A stretch of 10,926 nucleotides of DNA. Origin: Chloroflexota bacterium (GTDB taxonomy: Bacteria > Chloroflexota > Anaerolineae > J102). Shown piece by piece: positions 1 to 7,852 of this stretch (its first letter is position 1; each line of letters begins with the position of its first letter). The stretch is from positions 1-10,926 of the forward strand of contig PIVW01000171.1 in assembly GCA_003353825.1 (NCBI GenBank). Direction: 5' to 3'. The position numbers and the translations under genes were made by a program. The notes beneath the pieces are model-generated. The model worked only from the letters and a program-made list of their open reading frames with translations, was not told the origin of the DNA and searched no databases.

Positions 1-1
1 C

Positions 2-325
2 CTGGTGCTGGCCTACCGGGAAACCGCTCTCGTGGGAGGTTGTATCCTGTCAGAAGTGAATCCGGGCTGGCCCGAACACTCGGAACATGCCATGTACCTT
101 AACTCCTTGGCAGTAGCCCGCTCAGCAGCGGGAAAAGGCTTGGGCACGCACATAATAAACGCCTGCAGCGAGGTCGCACGCAGGCGATGTAAATCGATCA
201 TCCGCCTGGATTGCTGGGACGGCAATGATTTTTTGAAGTCTTATTACCGCCGACAAGGATTCACCATGCTTGAGGCGCACTGGACGGGGGACTACACCAT
301 CAGGTTTTTTGAGATGCAGGTCTGA
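2..325 (+). CDS. GNAT family N-acetyltransferase, C-terminal part (5' end outside window)
   Basis: The frame is open from the first bases of the window, so this is the C-terminal part of a longer protein, about 107 residues ending in TGA. It carries the GNAT acetyl-CoA core: a beta strand with LNSLAVARS, then the pyrophosphate-binding loop AAGKGLG leading into an amphipathic helix, then the strand IIRLDCW, and finally FLKSYYRRQGF, the usual 'Y...GF' end of the fold. GNAT enzymes transfer an acetyl group from acetyl-CoA to an amine; the substrate cannot be told from this part. The stop lies 64 bases before the proposed start of the large fusion gene on the same strand, so co-transcription is possible. 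The GTG at position 5 is internal, not a start, because the conserved fold begins upstream of it. Confidence 0.85.
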   Translation: MVLAYRETALVGGCILSEVNPGWPEHSEHAMYLNSLAVARSAAGKGLGTHIINACSEVARRRCKSIIRLDCWDGNDFLKSYYRRQGFTMLEAHWTGDYTIRFFEMQV

Positions 326-389
326 GCGAGTGCAGCGTCGAGATGGTAGAATAGTGCCATTCCAAACGACAACCACCCAACGAAATCCA

Positions 390-3300
390 ATGATGACCTC
401 ACTTGAACACGCCCCCAATCTTACAACACAAACTGCCGAAGCATTGGCTGCCGAACTGTATGGACTGGATGCCGGCGCAAGTGCCATGCCAAGCGACCGT
501 GATCAGAATTTCTTGTTACACACGACAGAGGGCGAAAAGTACGTTCTGAAAATCGCCAACGCCAAAGAGGATTGGGCGGTATTAGAAGCGCAAAACGAGA
601 TGATGATGCATGTTGCGACACGGATCTCTGAGCGCGAAACCATCACCACACATGTCATTCCAACACTAACCGGCGAGTGCATTGCAGAGATTAAAGCAGA
701 AGCAGGTGCTCGCCTGTTTGCTCGCCTGGTAACATACATCGAAGGTAAACCGATGGCAGAAGTGCGGCGGCATTCCCAAGTGCTCTTGCAGGATGTGGGT
801 CATTGCCTCGCAGAGGTTTCCGTCGCTCTCCGTGATTTCGATCATCCGGCGCTTCATCGCACCTTCGTCTGGGATCTGGCCAACGCCCTGGATGTGGTGC
901 AGGCCTATCGCCCCTTGATTACTGAACCCGACCTGGGTGGATGCATCGACCTTCTGGTAAATGATTTCGAACGACATACGGTACCCTTACTGCCCAAGCT
1001 GCGGCGTAGCATCATTCATGGTGACGCCAACGACTACAACGTCATCGTCGGTGGGGGCGAGGATCTTACTTCGAGGTACCAACAACTGGTGGGGCTGATT
1101 GACTATGGTGACATGGTATACAGCTACACGGTTGCCGATCCGGCGATTGCTGCGGCTTATGCACTTCTCGACAAACTCGATCCCTTGGCGACGGCAGCAG
1201 ATCTCATTCACGGTTATCATGCAACCAATCCTCTCATCGAAGAGGAGATCGGGGCATTGTACGGTCTGATTGTGATGCGATTATGTGTCAGCGCCTGCAT
1301 GGCAGCTTGCCAACAGCAACAACGCCCAGCTGATCCTTATCTTGGCATCAGTCAGCAGCCGATCCGATCAACGCTGCCCAGATTGGCAAACATCCCCTAT
1401 CGCTTTGCAACTGCAAACTTCCGGCAAGCCTGTGGTTTGTCTCCGTCGCCTGATAGCGAGCATGTATGCAACTGGTTACAGGAGAATGCGGGGTCTTTCG
1501 AACCGGTTCTGGGTGTATATCTAAGGAGCGAGCCTCTCCATGTTGTTGATTTGAGTGTAGACAGTCCCTTGCTCGAAGGTGACATGACACAGAATAGCGA
1601 ACCGCTGCTAAGCGAACGCATCGTCGCAGAAATGGATCAAGCCGGCGCCGACGTAGGTATTGGCCGATATGATGAAGTCCGCTATTTCTGCACAACCGAC
1701 GCCTTTGCAACGGGCGATGATTTGAGTTCCGAACATCGTACCGTACACCTTGGTGTTGATCTTTTCGTTGAAGCGGGCAGCCCTGTATGCGCACCGATAC
1801 CTGGTGTTGTACATGCCTTTGCCAACAACGCCTCCCCCTTTGATTATGGCCCGGTGCTCATTCTGCAACACCAAATCGACCCTGATGTATCTTTCTACAC
1901 GCTCTACGGCCATCTCAGTGAAAGATCCTTGGCAGGCCTGAAGTTGGCACAACGTATCGATGCTGGAGAGATCTTCGCGGCGACGGGAGCTGCGGCGGTC
2001 AATGGTGGCTGGACGCCCCACTTACATTTTCAGTTGATCACCGATCTGCTAGATTTATCGACAGACTATCCCGGCGTTTGCCGTTTCAGTGAACGCCCTA
2101 TATGGCACAGCCTGTCACCGGATCCTACCCTGGTCTTGGAGATTGCCGGGGATCTGCAATGGCAACGCCGTCCATCGAAGCGGGAAACTTTGCAAATACG
2201 AAATAAGGTGACCGGTCGTAATCTCGATGTTAGCTATAACGACCCGGTGAAGATCGTACGTGGCAACATGCAGTACTTGTTCGATGAGAGCGGGCGCCAA
2301 TATATCGATGCCTACAATAATGTACCTCATGTAGGCCACTGCCATCCCCGCATTGTTGAGGCAGGGATACGCCAGATGAAGGTACTCAATACCAACACCC
2401 GTTATCTTCACGATACCCTCAACCGTTATGCCGAACGGCTGATTGCTACCCTACCCGAGCCGTTGAGCCTCTGTTTTTTTGTTAATTCGGGCAGCGAAGC
2501 CAATGAATTGGCTATGAGGTTGGCGCGATCCCACAGCAGAGAACGCGATATGATCGTGCTCGAAGGCGCGTACCATGGGCATACCACCTCCCTGATTGAC
2601 ATCAGTCCCTACAAGCATGATGGGCCGGGTGGCATGGGCGCGCCCGAATGGGTCCACACCGTGCCTGTCGCAGATGTCTATCGCGGGGCGTACAAGGCGG
2701 ACGATCCACTGGCAGGAACAAAGTACGCTGCTGCGGTTCAATCGGCCATCGAAACCTTACAAAGTGAAGGGCGAGACCTGGCCGGGTTCATCGCCGAATC
2801 CTGCCCAAGTGTGGGAGGACAAATCATTTTTCCTGAAGGTTATCTAGCGGCAACGTTCGAGCATGTACGCGCCCAGGGTGGTCTCTGTATCATGGATGAA
2901 GTTCAGACTGGCTATGGACGTATCGGCAGCCATTTCTATGCGTTTGAGGCGCAACAGGTTGTGCCTGATATCGTGGTCTTGGGTAAACCGATCGGCAATG
3001 GCTATCCTATTGGTGCAGTTATTACAACGCCCAAGATCGCAGCATCATTCGACAATGGCATGGAGTTTTTCAGCACTTTTGGTGGCAGCACGCTGTCCTG
3101 TGCGATAGGCCTCGCCGTGCTGGAGACGGTGATCGACGAAGATATGCAATCGCATGCGCTGGCGGTAGGCGATCACATGTTGGCGCGCTTACGCTCCTTC
3201 ATCGATCGTTATGCACTGGTTGGTGACGTACGAGGCTCGGGGCTATTCTTGGGGCTCGAGCTAGTACGTGATCGAGAAACATTGGAACCGGCTGATGCGG

Positions 3301-3476
3301 AGGCGTCTTACATCTTGAATCGCATGCGAGATCACGGCATCCTCCTGGGCAGCGACGGCCCTTATCATAACGTCATCAAGATCCGACCACCGATGCCCTT
3401 CTCGACCGCCGATGCTGATCGCCTGATTTTGGCGCTAAACGATGTACTGGCTGAGGTAGAAAATTTGCGAACATAA
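390..3476 (+). CDS. Trifunctional fusion: APH/hydroxylysine-kinase-like domain, M23 peptidase domain, class-III PLP phospho-lyase domain
   Basis: A protein of about 1028 residues. Residues ~30-330 form an aminoglycoside-phosphotransferase/choline-kinase fold with the catalytic loop HGDANDYN (H210, D212, N217) and the metal-binding Asp in LIDYGD (D238). Residues ~440-560 are an M23 metallopeptidase domain with HLGVD (H453, D457), a central YGHLS (H508) and HLHF (H544, H546). Residues ~610-1028 are a class-III PLP enzyme with [14 protein letters not shown] (from 640), [10 protein letters not shown] (666-675), AYHGHTTS (from 727), MDEVQTG (D836) and the PLP lysine in [10 protein letters not shown] (K866). 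The NTNTRYLHD and [13 protein letters not shown] signatures match the AGXT2L family of ammonia-phospho-lyases acting on phosphoethanolamine or 5-phosphohydroxylysine. A kinase plus lyase would phosphorylate an amino-alcohol and then eliminate phosphate and ammonia; the exact substrate is inference. No signal peptide is visible, so it is probably cytoplasmic. The frame is open from 270, but the ATG there lies inside the acetyltransferase gene. The tandem ATGs at 390/393 are the better start, although no clear Shine-Dalgarno precedes them. GTG at 330 or 354 is an alternative. Confidence 0.9.
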   Translation: MMTSLEHAPNLTTQTAEALAAELYGLDAGASAMPSDRDQNFLLHTTEGEKYVLKIANAKEDWAVLEAQNEMMMHVATRISERETITTHVIPTLTGECIAEIKAEAGARLFARLVTYIEGKPMAEVRRHSQVLLQDVGHCLAEVSVALRDFDHPALHRTFVWDLANALDVVQAYRPLITEPDLGGCIDLLVNDFERHTVPLLPKLRRSIIHGDANDYNVIVGGGEDLTSRYQQLVGLIDYGDMVYSYTVADPAIAAAYALLDKLDPLATAADLIHGYHATNPLIEEEIGALYGLIVMRLCVSACMAACQQQQRPADPYLGISQQPIRSTLPRLANIPYRFATANFRQACGLSPSPDSEHVCNWLQENAGSFEPVLGVYLRSEPLHVVDLSVDSPLLEGDMTQNSEPLLSERIVAEMDQAGADVGIGRYDEVRYFCTTDAFATGDDLSSEHRTVHLGVDLFVEAGSPVCAPIPGVVHAFANNASPFDYGPVLILQHQIDPDVSFYTLYGHLSERSLAGLKLAQRIDAGEIFAATGAAAVNGGWTPHLHFQLITDLLDLSTDYPGVCRFSERPIWHSLSPDPTLVLEIAGDLQWQRRPSKRETLQIRNKVTGRNLDVSYNDPVKIVRGNMQYLFDESGRQYIDAYNNVPHVGHCHPRIVEAGIRQMKVLNTNTRYLHDTLNRYAERLIATLPEPLSLCFFVNSGSEANELAMRLARSHSRERDMIVLEGAYHGHTTSLIDISPYKHDGPGGMGAPEWVHTVPVADVYRGAYKADDPLAGTKYAAAVQSAIETLQSEGRDLAGFIAESCPSVGGQIIFPEGYLAATFEHVRAQGGLCIMDEVQTGYGRIGSHFYAFEAQQVVPDIVVLGKPIGNGYPIGAVITTPKIAASFDNGMEFFSTFGGSTLSCAIGLAVLETVIDEDMQSHALAVGDHMLARLRSFIDRYALVGDVRGSGLFLGLELVRDRETLEPADAEASYILNRMRDHGILLGSDGPYHNVIKIRPPMPFSTADADRLILALNDVLAEVENLRT

Positions 3477-3490
3477 CCAAAGATCAATGA

Positions 3491-3547
3491 CTGAAGATTA
3501 AAGATTCTTCTGACGATTGTCCTTAATCTTCAATCTTTAATCCTCAG
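3491..3547. repeat. Imperfect inverted repeat with GATTAAAGATT arms
   Basis: The left arm 3491-3506 reads CTGAAGATTAAAGATT, and the right arm 3532-3547 is its reverse complement with one mismatch (15 of 16), around a 25-base loop. The loop itself holds CTTAATCTTC (3522-3531), which can pair alternatively with the left arm. The same word occurs again at 9370-9385. It sits 14 bases after the fusion gene stop. A transcript could fold into a weak AT-rich hairpin, but no U-run follows, so a terminator role is uncertain. A dispersed intergenic repeat is more likely. Confidence 0.7.
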
Positions 3548-3622
3548 AACATCAATTTGTAAAAATGTGGGAAGCTGATTCTGAACCACGCTTCAATTCT
3601 GTACGAACACAAAGGAGGATCT

Positions 3623-4135
3623 ATGAACATCCGAACCATTATCAAATCCCAATACCATGCCTCCCTCGATATGTTGGGACAAACTATCGTCAAATGTCCA
3701 GAATCGCTCTGGCAATCAAAGGTGCCAGCAGCGTTCTACTGGCATGTGGCCTACCATGCCTTGTTTTACGCACATCTCTATCTTCAACCCACTGAAGCCG
3801 ACTTCGAACCCTGGGCCAAGCATCGAGATGAAAGCCAGTTCCTGGGTCCGCTACCCTGGCCGCCGCATGCTGAGCCTGAAATCCCCGATCCCTACACACG
3901 GGATCAGGTACTCGAGTATCTGGATTACTGCCATCAGCAAGTTGATGCTCAATTGGATAGCGTTGATCTCGAAGGCGCCTCGGGTTTTGACTGGCTGCCC
4001 TTCGACAAGTTGGAATTGCAGATCTATAACATTCGCCACATCCAAAGTCATGCCGGAGAGTTAAGCCAGCGTCTGGCAGAGGCCGGGATCGAGATCGATT
4101 GGGTCGGTATGAGGCGGGTGGATGAGAGCGTCTAA
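3623..4135 (+). CDS. DinB/YfiT-like four-helix metal-binding protein
   Basis: A 170-residue protein, a normal length for DinB-superfamily proteins. It starts MNIRTIIKSQYHASLDMLGQ, the usual first helix, followed by a helix with WHVAYHALFYAHLYL (H41, H45) and a late helix with IRHIQSHAGEL (H139, H143, spaced HxxxH). Members of this superfamily use a His triad to hold a divalent metal, and some are thiol (bacillithiol or mycothiol) S-transferases or DNA-damage-inducible proteins; here H41 or H45 with H139 and H143 would form the site. The substrate is unknown. The start is well fixed: the strong Shine-Dalgarno AAAGGAGG at 3611-3618 stands four bases before the ATG. The gene lies 146 bases after the fusion gene, behind the inverted repeat, and converges on the CSLREA gene, whose stop is only 46 bases away. 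Confidence 0.82.
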   Translation: MNIRTIIKSQYHASLDMLGQTIVKCPESLWQSKVPAAFYWHVAYHALFYAHLYLQPTEADFEPWAKHRDESQFLGPLPWPPHAEPEIPDPYTRDQVLEYLDYCHQQVDAQLDSVDLEGASGFDWLPFDKLELQIYNIRHIQSHAGELSQRLAEAGIEIDWVGMRRVDESV

Positions 4136-4181
4136 ACTGTCGCACTCAAGACTGGCAGTCCTCAAATATGCAAGTTGCCTA

Positions 4182-5795
4182 TCACTGAATGCGTGGCAAG
4201 AAGACCTTTATCGCTTTGAAGTAAAGACGAGATAGTCCGGTTGTTGTCCCGGCAGACATATTGGCAATGGTATTGAACTGTGCCGTCGTGCTGGTGGTGC
4301 GGATAGACTGACTGCTGGTGAGATTCTCAGGAATCGTGGCCGACCAGTTGCCGTTAGAGTCGGCCGTTACCACTGCCAATGATTGCAACGCTTCCTTGAT
4401 GCTGTCCATGTCATCTAAGAAGAGTTCGACGGTACAATTAGGACAAGGGCTGCTAGTGCCCTGGGTTCCGCTTACTGACTTGCCATTGATTTGAGTCACT
4501 TTGGCGGGGTTGAAGGTAAGCATGGCGTCTGGTAGGCTGGGTCCAAGCTGGATGGCGTTTTCTGCAGTGGGATTGCCCTCGACTTGGGGCCAGGCCGCGG
4601 TTCTTTTGATGATGTTTGAACGCAGAGTATTGGCATCGTAAAGAGCACCGTTGAGCGAGATAGCCGAGAGTGCGGAGTCGGTAATCTGGTTATCGCTAAC
4701 CATTACCTTTTCAGGTCCGCCGATCAAGTAGATGCCCCGGCCGCATACGCCGACTTCGTTGTCGCCAGTGTCGATGCCGATCCTGTTATTCGAGATCGTA
4801 TGTTCATCGCCGCTGGCTCGAACAGCCGCAGCCTGGGTTGATATTTGGAAAATCTCTTGACGTAAGCCTGCAAAGACATTTGTTTCGATTTGATGTTCAT
4901 TGCCTTCAAGGCTGATGCCGCCTCCGCCGAGCCAATCGACCGTTGTGCAAATGAGTTTGGGGTCGGTCTGCTTGTTGGGAACGGTGCCGTTGGCGATCGT
5001 GCCGACATAGTTGGATTTGAAGCTGTTCCCCTCACCTCGCATGGCCGCGGCAACACCGTCGAAGCCAAGGAATACGTTGGATTGCACGATGTTATCTTCG
5101 ACATTGGCACTTAAGGCGACACCGGCACTGCCACTACCATCTTCCGGCTCATCATCGCGCAAGTAAACATCCAAGCCGTCAGAACTAAGGCCAAACCAGT
5201 TGTTTTCGATGATGTTATCGTTCGAATTGACGATGAGGTGGGTCTTGAAATTTTGGAACCCCAATCCTTGCACCACATTACCGTCATGCCCACCGGCATT
5301 GTTTGTGCCGACGATGATACCATCCCTGTTGCCCGTGCCCGGGCCAATGAGGATGATTTTCGGTCCGCCCGCGCGTCCATCGGGCTGCGTCGCTCCATCG
5401 ATAGTGATCTCCCCACCTTCAATTGCTCTGAACACTGATGGGTCGAATGTGCTCATCACCTCGATTTCCCAGACGCCCAAACTATCATCGTAGCCTTCAT
5501 CTTCTTCGTCGGGGATATCGAATTGGATGAGAATGGGGCGTTGGCCTGCAGAGAGACCGCGAGCCTGCACGATAGCGCGGCGCAGCGTGCAGGGAGTTTC
5601 ATTTGCGCAAGTTCTGCTCTTACTGTTGTCGGGATCGGTGCCACTGTCGACTGTGATAATGGTGACAGGATCAGAGGGCGTGATTGCGTCTTCATCGACG
5701 GCATATGCGACGCTGAAATGACCGGCGATGAACAAGACCACCAGGCTCGCGACCATGATCTGCAACTGCACGATAAACCGTACGGGAGCTTTCAT
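4182..5795 (-). CDS. Secreted CSLREA-type right-handed beta-helix protein
   Basis: A 537-residue protein. Residues 1-32 form a signal peptide: basic start, hydrophobic core about 12-25, and a likely cut after AYA at 30-32. Next comes a CSLREA-type segment in which ITVDSGTDPD leads to CANETPCTLRRAI (C63, C69), close to the consensus CSLREAI. Residues ~100-430 hold repeated short strands rich in N, G and I (for example NIIENNWFG, NIVQSNVF, HTISNNRIG), typical of parallel beta-helix rungs. A C-terminal part with CPNCTVELFLDD and ADSNGNWSATIP resembles a bacterial Ig-like module. The protein ends KVFLPRIQ. Such proteins are probably cell-surface or extracellular; binding partner and enzymatic activity are unknown, and no polysaccharide-lyase catalytic motif was recognised. 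The start is supported by AGGAGG at 5803-5808, seven bases before the ATG. Confidence 0.85.
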   Translation of the reverse strand: MKAPVRFIVQLQIMVASLVVLFIAGHFSVAYAVDEDAITPSDPVTIITVDSGTDPDNSKSRTCANETPCTLRRAIVQARGLSAGQRPILIQFDIPDEEDEGYDDSLGVWEIEVMSTFDPSVFRAIEGGEITIDGATQPDGRAGGPKIILIGPGTGNRDGIIVGTNNAGGHDGNVVQGLGFQNFKTHLIVNSNDNIIENNWFGLSSDGLDVYLRDDEPEDGSGSAGVALSANVEDNIVQSNVFLGFDGVAAAMRGEGNSFKSNYVGTIANGTVPNKQTDPKLICTTVDWLGGGGISLEGNEHQIETNVFAGLRQEIFQISTQAAAVRASGDEHTISNNRIGIDTGDNEVGVCGRGIYLIGGPEKVMVSDNQITDSALSAISLNGALYDANTLRSNIIKRTAAWPQVEGNPTAENAIQLGPSLPDAMLTFNPAKVTQINGKSVSGTQGTSSPCPNCTVELFLDDMDSIKEALQSLAVVTADSNGNWSATIPENLTSSQSIRTTSTTAQFNTIANMSAGTTTGLSRLYFKAIKVFLPRIQ

Positions 5796-5811
5796 GAAAC
5801 TTCCTCCTATG

Positions 5812-5852
5812 ACCGTGATAGAACGGTATTTTGAAATACGCTAACTGCGTAT
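5812..5852. promoter_or_regulatory. Three abutting or overlapping inverted repeats in the leader of the CSLREA gene
   Basis: Just upstream of the AGGAGG ribosome binding site lie three perfect small palindromes on consecutive sequence: ACCGT-6-ACGGT (5812-5827), GTATTT-2-AAATAC (5826-5839) and ATACGC-5-GCGTAT (5836-5852). Neighbours share a few bases, so as RNA hairpins they would exclude one another. They could be operator half-sites or a switchable leader structure controlling the gene. The inverted repeats are seen in the sequence; any regulatory role is inference. Confidence 0.45.
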
Positions 5853-5959
5853 GGCCATCAGCTTAGATCCCGGTGTGATGGGTGTGGCCCGTTGATACGG
5901 TCTAATCTGAGTATCCCACAATAAGCAGATACCATTGGCCAGTAGTACCTACTTTCCCA

Positions 5960-5989
5960 ATTATACCTGTCGATACATGAGCGATCCAA
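5960..5989 (-). promoter_or_regulatory. Candidate sigma70-type promoter for the CSLREA gene
   Basis: On the minus strand a perfect -10 TATAAT (5960-5965) follows a partial -35 TTGGAT (5984-5989) at an 18-base spacing. A transcript from about 5953 would have a leader of roughly 155 bases that contains the three inverted repeats. It lies in the gap after guaB, so the beta-helix gene need not depend on guaB read-through. The -35 matches the consensus at only three positions. Confidence 0.5.
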
Positions 5990-6036
5990 ATACGCAAAGC
6001 GCTGCCAGGCGAAGTGGCGACATGCTATCATTGTCC

Positions 6037-7497
6037 TCATATTCGTTTGACATCGTGGGAATGGCTTTCTCGAACACCCGCAGCCGTGATCTTGATAAAC
6101 TCAGCGTTTTCTTGTAGTTCGGCGATAGTGCGTGCGCCGCCATAGCTGAGGCCTGAGCGCAAACCACCCACCAGTTGGTGCAAGATCTCGTGTACATGCC
6201 CGCGATAGGGTACGACTGCTTCGACGCCCTCGGGAATGACTTTGTCCCAATCTTCTGCACTTTCTGCACTCTCGTCTCCTACTCGTTCAGCTTCTTTGCG
6301 GCCTATGGCTGCACCTAATGAAGCCATACCCCGTACGACTTTGAATTTCTGCCCATTACGAATAACCGGGGAGCCGGGAGATTCTTCGCTGCCTGCAAAG
6401 AGACTGCCGATCATGACACTGTCTGCACCGGCAGCGAGCGCTTTAACCATATCTCCTGAGGTCTTGATACCGCCATCGGCAATGATGGGAATGTTCTTGC
6501 CTGCCTCGGCAATGCCTTCGGCGCTGTCGATGATGGCTGTCAATTGTGGAACACCAAAGCCAGTCACGATACGCGTGGTGCAGATAGAACCAGGACCAAT
6601 ACCGACTTTGATGGCACTGGCTCCAGCCTCAGCCAGTTCTTTGGCGCCCTCTCGGGTGGCAATGTTTCCGGCAATGATCTGGGCTGCCGGAAAGGCCTGG
6701 CGGATCGTTGTAACCATATCGATGCAATGGTCGGCATGGCCATGGGCGATATCCAGGACCAGTACATCGGCGCCAGCAGCGAGTAGTGCTTCAACACGTG
6801 TCATTTCGATCTCAGAAACACCAATTGCGGCCCCCACCCGTAAGCGACCTTTGTCATCCACCGTCGCATGAGGGTTTTTACGAGATTTAATCAGATCTTG
6901 CCCCGTGATCAATCCCACCAATTCGTTCTGATCGTCGATCAGGGGTAATTTCTCCAGTCGATGCTTATAGAGGATTTTTTGTGCTTCAGCCGATGATATA
7001 TCGGGCGACGCTGTGATCAATCGCTCCGTTGGAGTCATTACTTGATGAACATGTGTCAAGTCGACGGGCGCCAGCATCACATCTCGCTTGGTGACAAGCC
7101 CTACCAGCCGCTGCCACTCATCCAACACAACGAGCCCGCCCACGCCATGGTGTTCCATCGCTTTCACCGCTTCGGCAACCGTAGTTTCAGGGGCGATAGA
7201 TCGTGGCCGCTCCACAATGAAACCCCGTGCCCGCTTGACTTTCCTCACTTCCTTTACCTGTTGTTCGGTTGTCATAAAACGGTGGATCATGCCAATACCA
7301 CCGGCCTGTGCCATGGCAATGGCCATTTTCGCCTCTGTGACCGTATCCATATTGGCCGAAGCGACCGGGATGTGCATGTTGATGGAGGATGTCAGGCGAG
7401 TGCTCGTGTTCACATCATTGCGCGAGCGAACAGGGGAGCGTTTGGGGAGAAGGAGGACATCATCAAAGGTGAGTCCGTTGTGCTTGCGGATTTTCAT
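6037..7497 (-). CDS. guaB: Inosine-5'-monophosphate dehydrogenase family protein
   Basis: A 486-residue protein of full family length. It begins with the (beta/alpha)8 barrel start [10 protein letters not shown] and [10 protein letters not shown]. Residues ~92-210 form a CBS (Bateman) pair, a nucleotide-sensing insert. The barrel resumes with LVLDIAHGH and [10 protein letters not shown], then the active-site loop [15 protein letters not shown], with the catalytic cysteine at C306 and T308 nearby, then IADGGI and [13 protein letters not shown] oxidises IMP to XMP with NAD, the first committed step of GMP synthesis. The C-terminus keeps EFIKIT and ESHSHDV, typical of IMPDH. The flap after GMASLG (from 390) carries R405-V406 where the Arg-Tyr dyad is expected, and no Tyr follows until VPYRG. 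A GMP-reductase-like function cannot be fully excluded. The start is supported by GAGGA seven bases before the ATG and by a promoter at 7626-7654. Confidence 0.93.
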   Translation of the reverse strand: MKIRKHNGLTFDDVLLLPKRSPVRSRNDVNTSTRLTSSINMHIPVASANMDTVTEAKMAIAMAQAGGIGMIHRFMTTEQQVKEVRKVKRARGFIVERPRSIAPETTVAEAVKAMEHHGVGGLVVLDEWQRLVGLVTKRDVMLAPVDLTHVHQVMTPTERLITASPDISSAEAQKILYKHRLEKLPLIDDQNELVGLITGQDLIKSRKNPHATVDDKGRLRVGAAIGVSEIEMTRVEALLAAGADVLVLDIAHGHADHCIDMVTTIRQAFPAAQIIAGNIATREGAKELAEAGASAIKVGIGPGSICTTRIVTGFGVPQLTAIIDSAEGIAEAGKNIPIIADGGIKTSGDMVKALAAGADSVMIGSLFAGSEESPGSPVIRNGQKFKVVRGMASLGAAIGRKEAERVGDESAESAEDWDKVIPEGVEAVVPYRGHVHEILHQLVGGLRSGLSYGGARTIAELQENAEFIKITAAGVRESHSHDVKRI

Positions 7498-7625
7498 AGT
7501 ATTTCCTCTATATCCGTTTCCAGATCATAACGTTCATCTAGGCAGATATGTTAGCCATCAAAATGGCCGCGCAATGTTATGGTGTGCAGCATGGATAGTC
7601 TCCATCAGATGGGTCATTCAACGCG

Positions 7626-7654
7626 AGTATACGCGATCCCAAGTGGATCGACAA
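7626..7654 (-). promoter_or_regulatory. Sigma70-type promoter for guaB with a palindromic spacer
   Basis: On the minus strand -35 TTGTCG (7649-7654) and -10 TATACT (7626-7631) are separated by exactly 17 bases. Transcription would start near 7619 and give a leader of about 120 bases. The spacer and its edge contain GATCC-5-GGATC, a perfect inverted repeat that a regulator could use. Two further small inverted repeats lie in the leader: CCATC-1-GATGG at 7602-7612 and GCCAT-4-ATGGC at 7554-7567. The promoter match is good; an operator role for the repeats is speculation. Confidence 0.6.
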
Positions 7655-7658
7655 CCTA

Positions 7659-7802
7659 TTACGTAACAACAACTTTCACCCTGATTTGCTCGCGCTCATC
7701 CTCCGGCAGCGGAACGACAATGCTCGCAACCATCCGGCCATCGAAAATCAACTGGACCACGGCTGCCGGCCCCTGTCGCTCTACCTGTAAATGTGGGCGC
7801 AT
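7659..7802 (-). CDS. Possible 47-residue small protein
   Basis: A short frame starts at ATG 7802 with AGGA four bases upstream (7807-7810) and ends TAA at 7659. The product begins MRPHLQVERQGPAAVVQL and then has IFDGRMVASIVVPLPEDERE and a strand-rich VKVVVT end. The pattern, alternating hydrophobic strands and an acidic PLPEDERE turn, looks like a real folded protein rather than random translation. Two stop codons stand just before the Shine-Dalgarno, so it is not simply a continuation of the lectin frame ending at 7853. It sits between the metalloprotease gene and the guaB promoter, with its stop touching the -35 region. No family is recognised. It could also be the intact tail of a decayed larger gene. 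Confidence 0.4.
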   Translation of the reverse strand: MRPHLQVERQGPAAVVQLIFDGRMVASIVVPLPEDEREQIRVKVVVT

Positions 7803-7852
7803 CTTTTCCTGTCATCATCTGTGCATACACGTGAGGAAATTTGTCTGTGATG

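Noticed and set aside
270..389. Longer start of the fusion protein at ATG 270
   Set aside because: It overlaps the acetyltransferase gene by 56 bases, and its first 40 residues are Arg/Thr-rich with no domain similarity. The start at 390 leaves a normal gap.
4150..4160. GACTG-1-CAGTC inverted repeat between the convergent DinB and CSLREA genes
   Set aside because: A one-base loop cannot form a hairpin and no U-run follows, so it is not a credible terminator.
6236..6871. Plus-strand 211-codon open frame inside guaB
   Set aside because: It is antisense to a well conserved gene, rich in S, P, A and T, as expected of a shadow frame.
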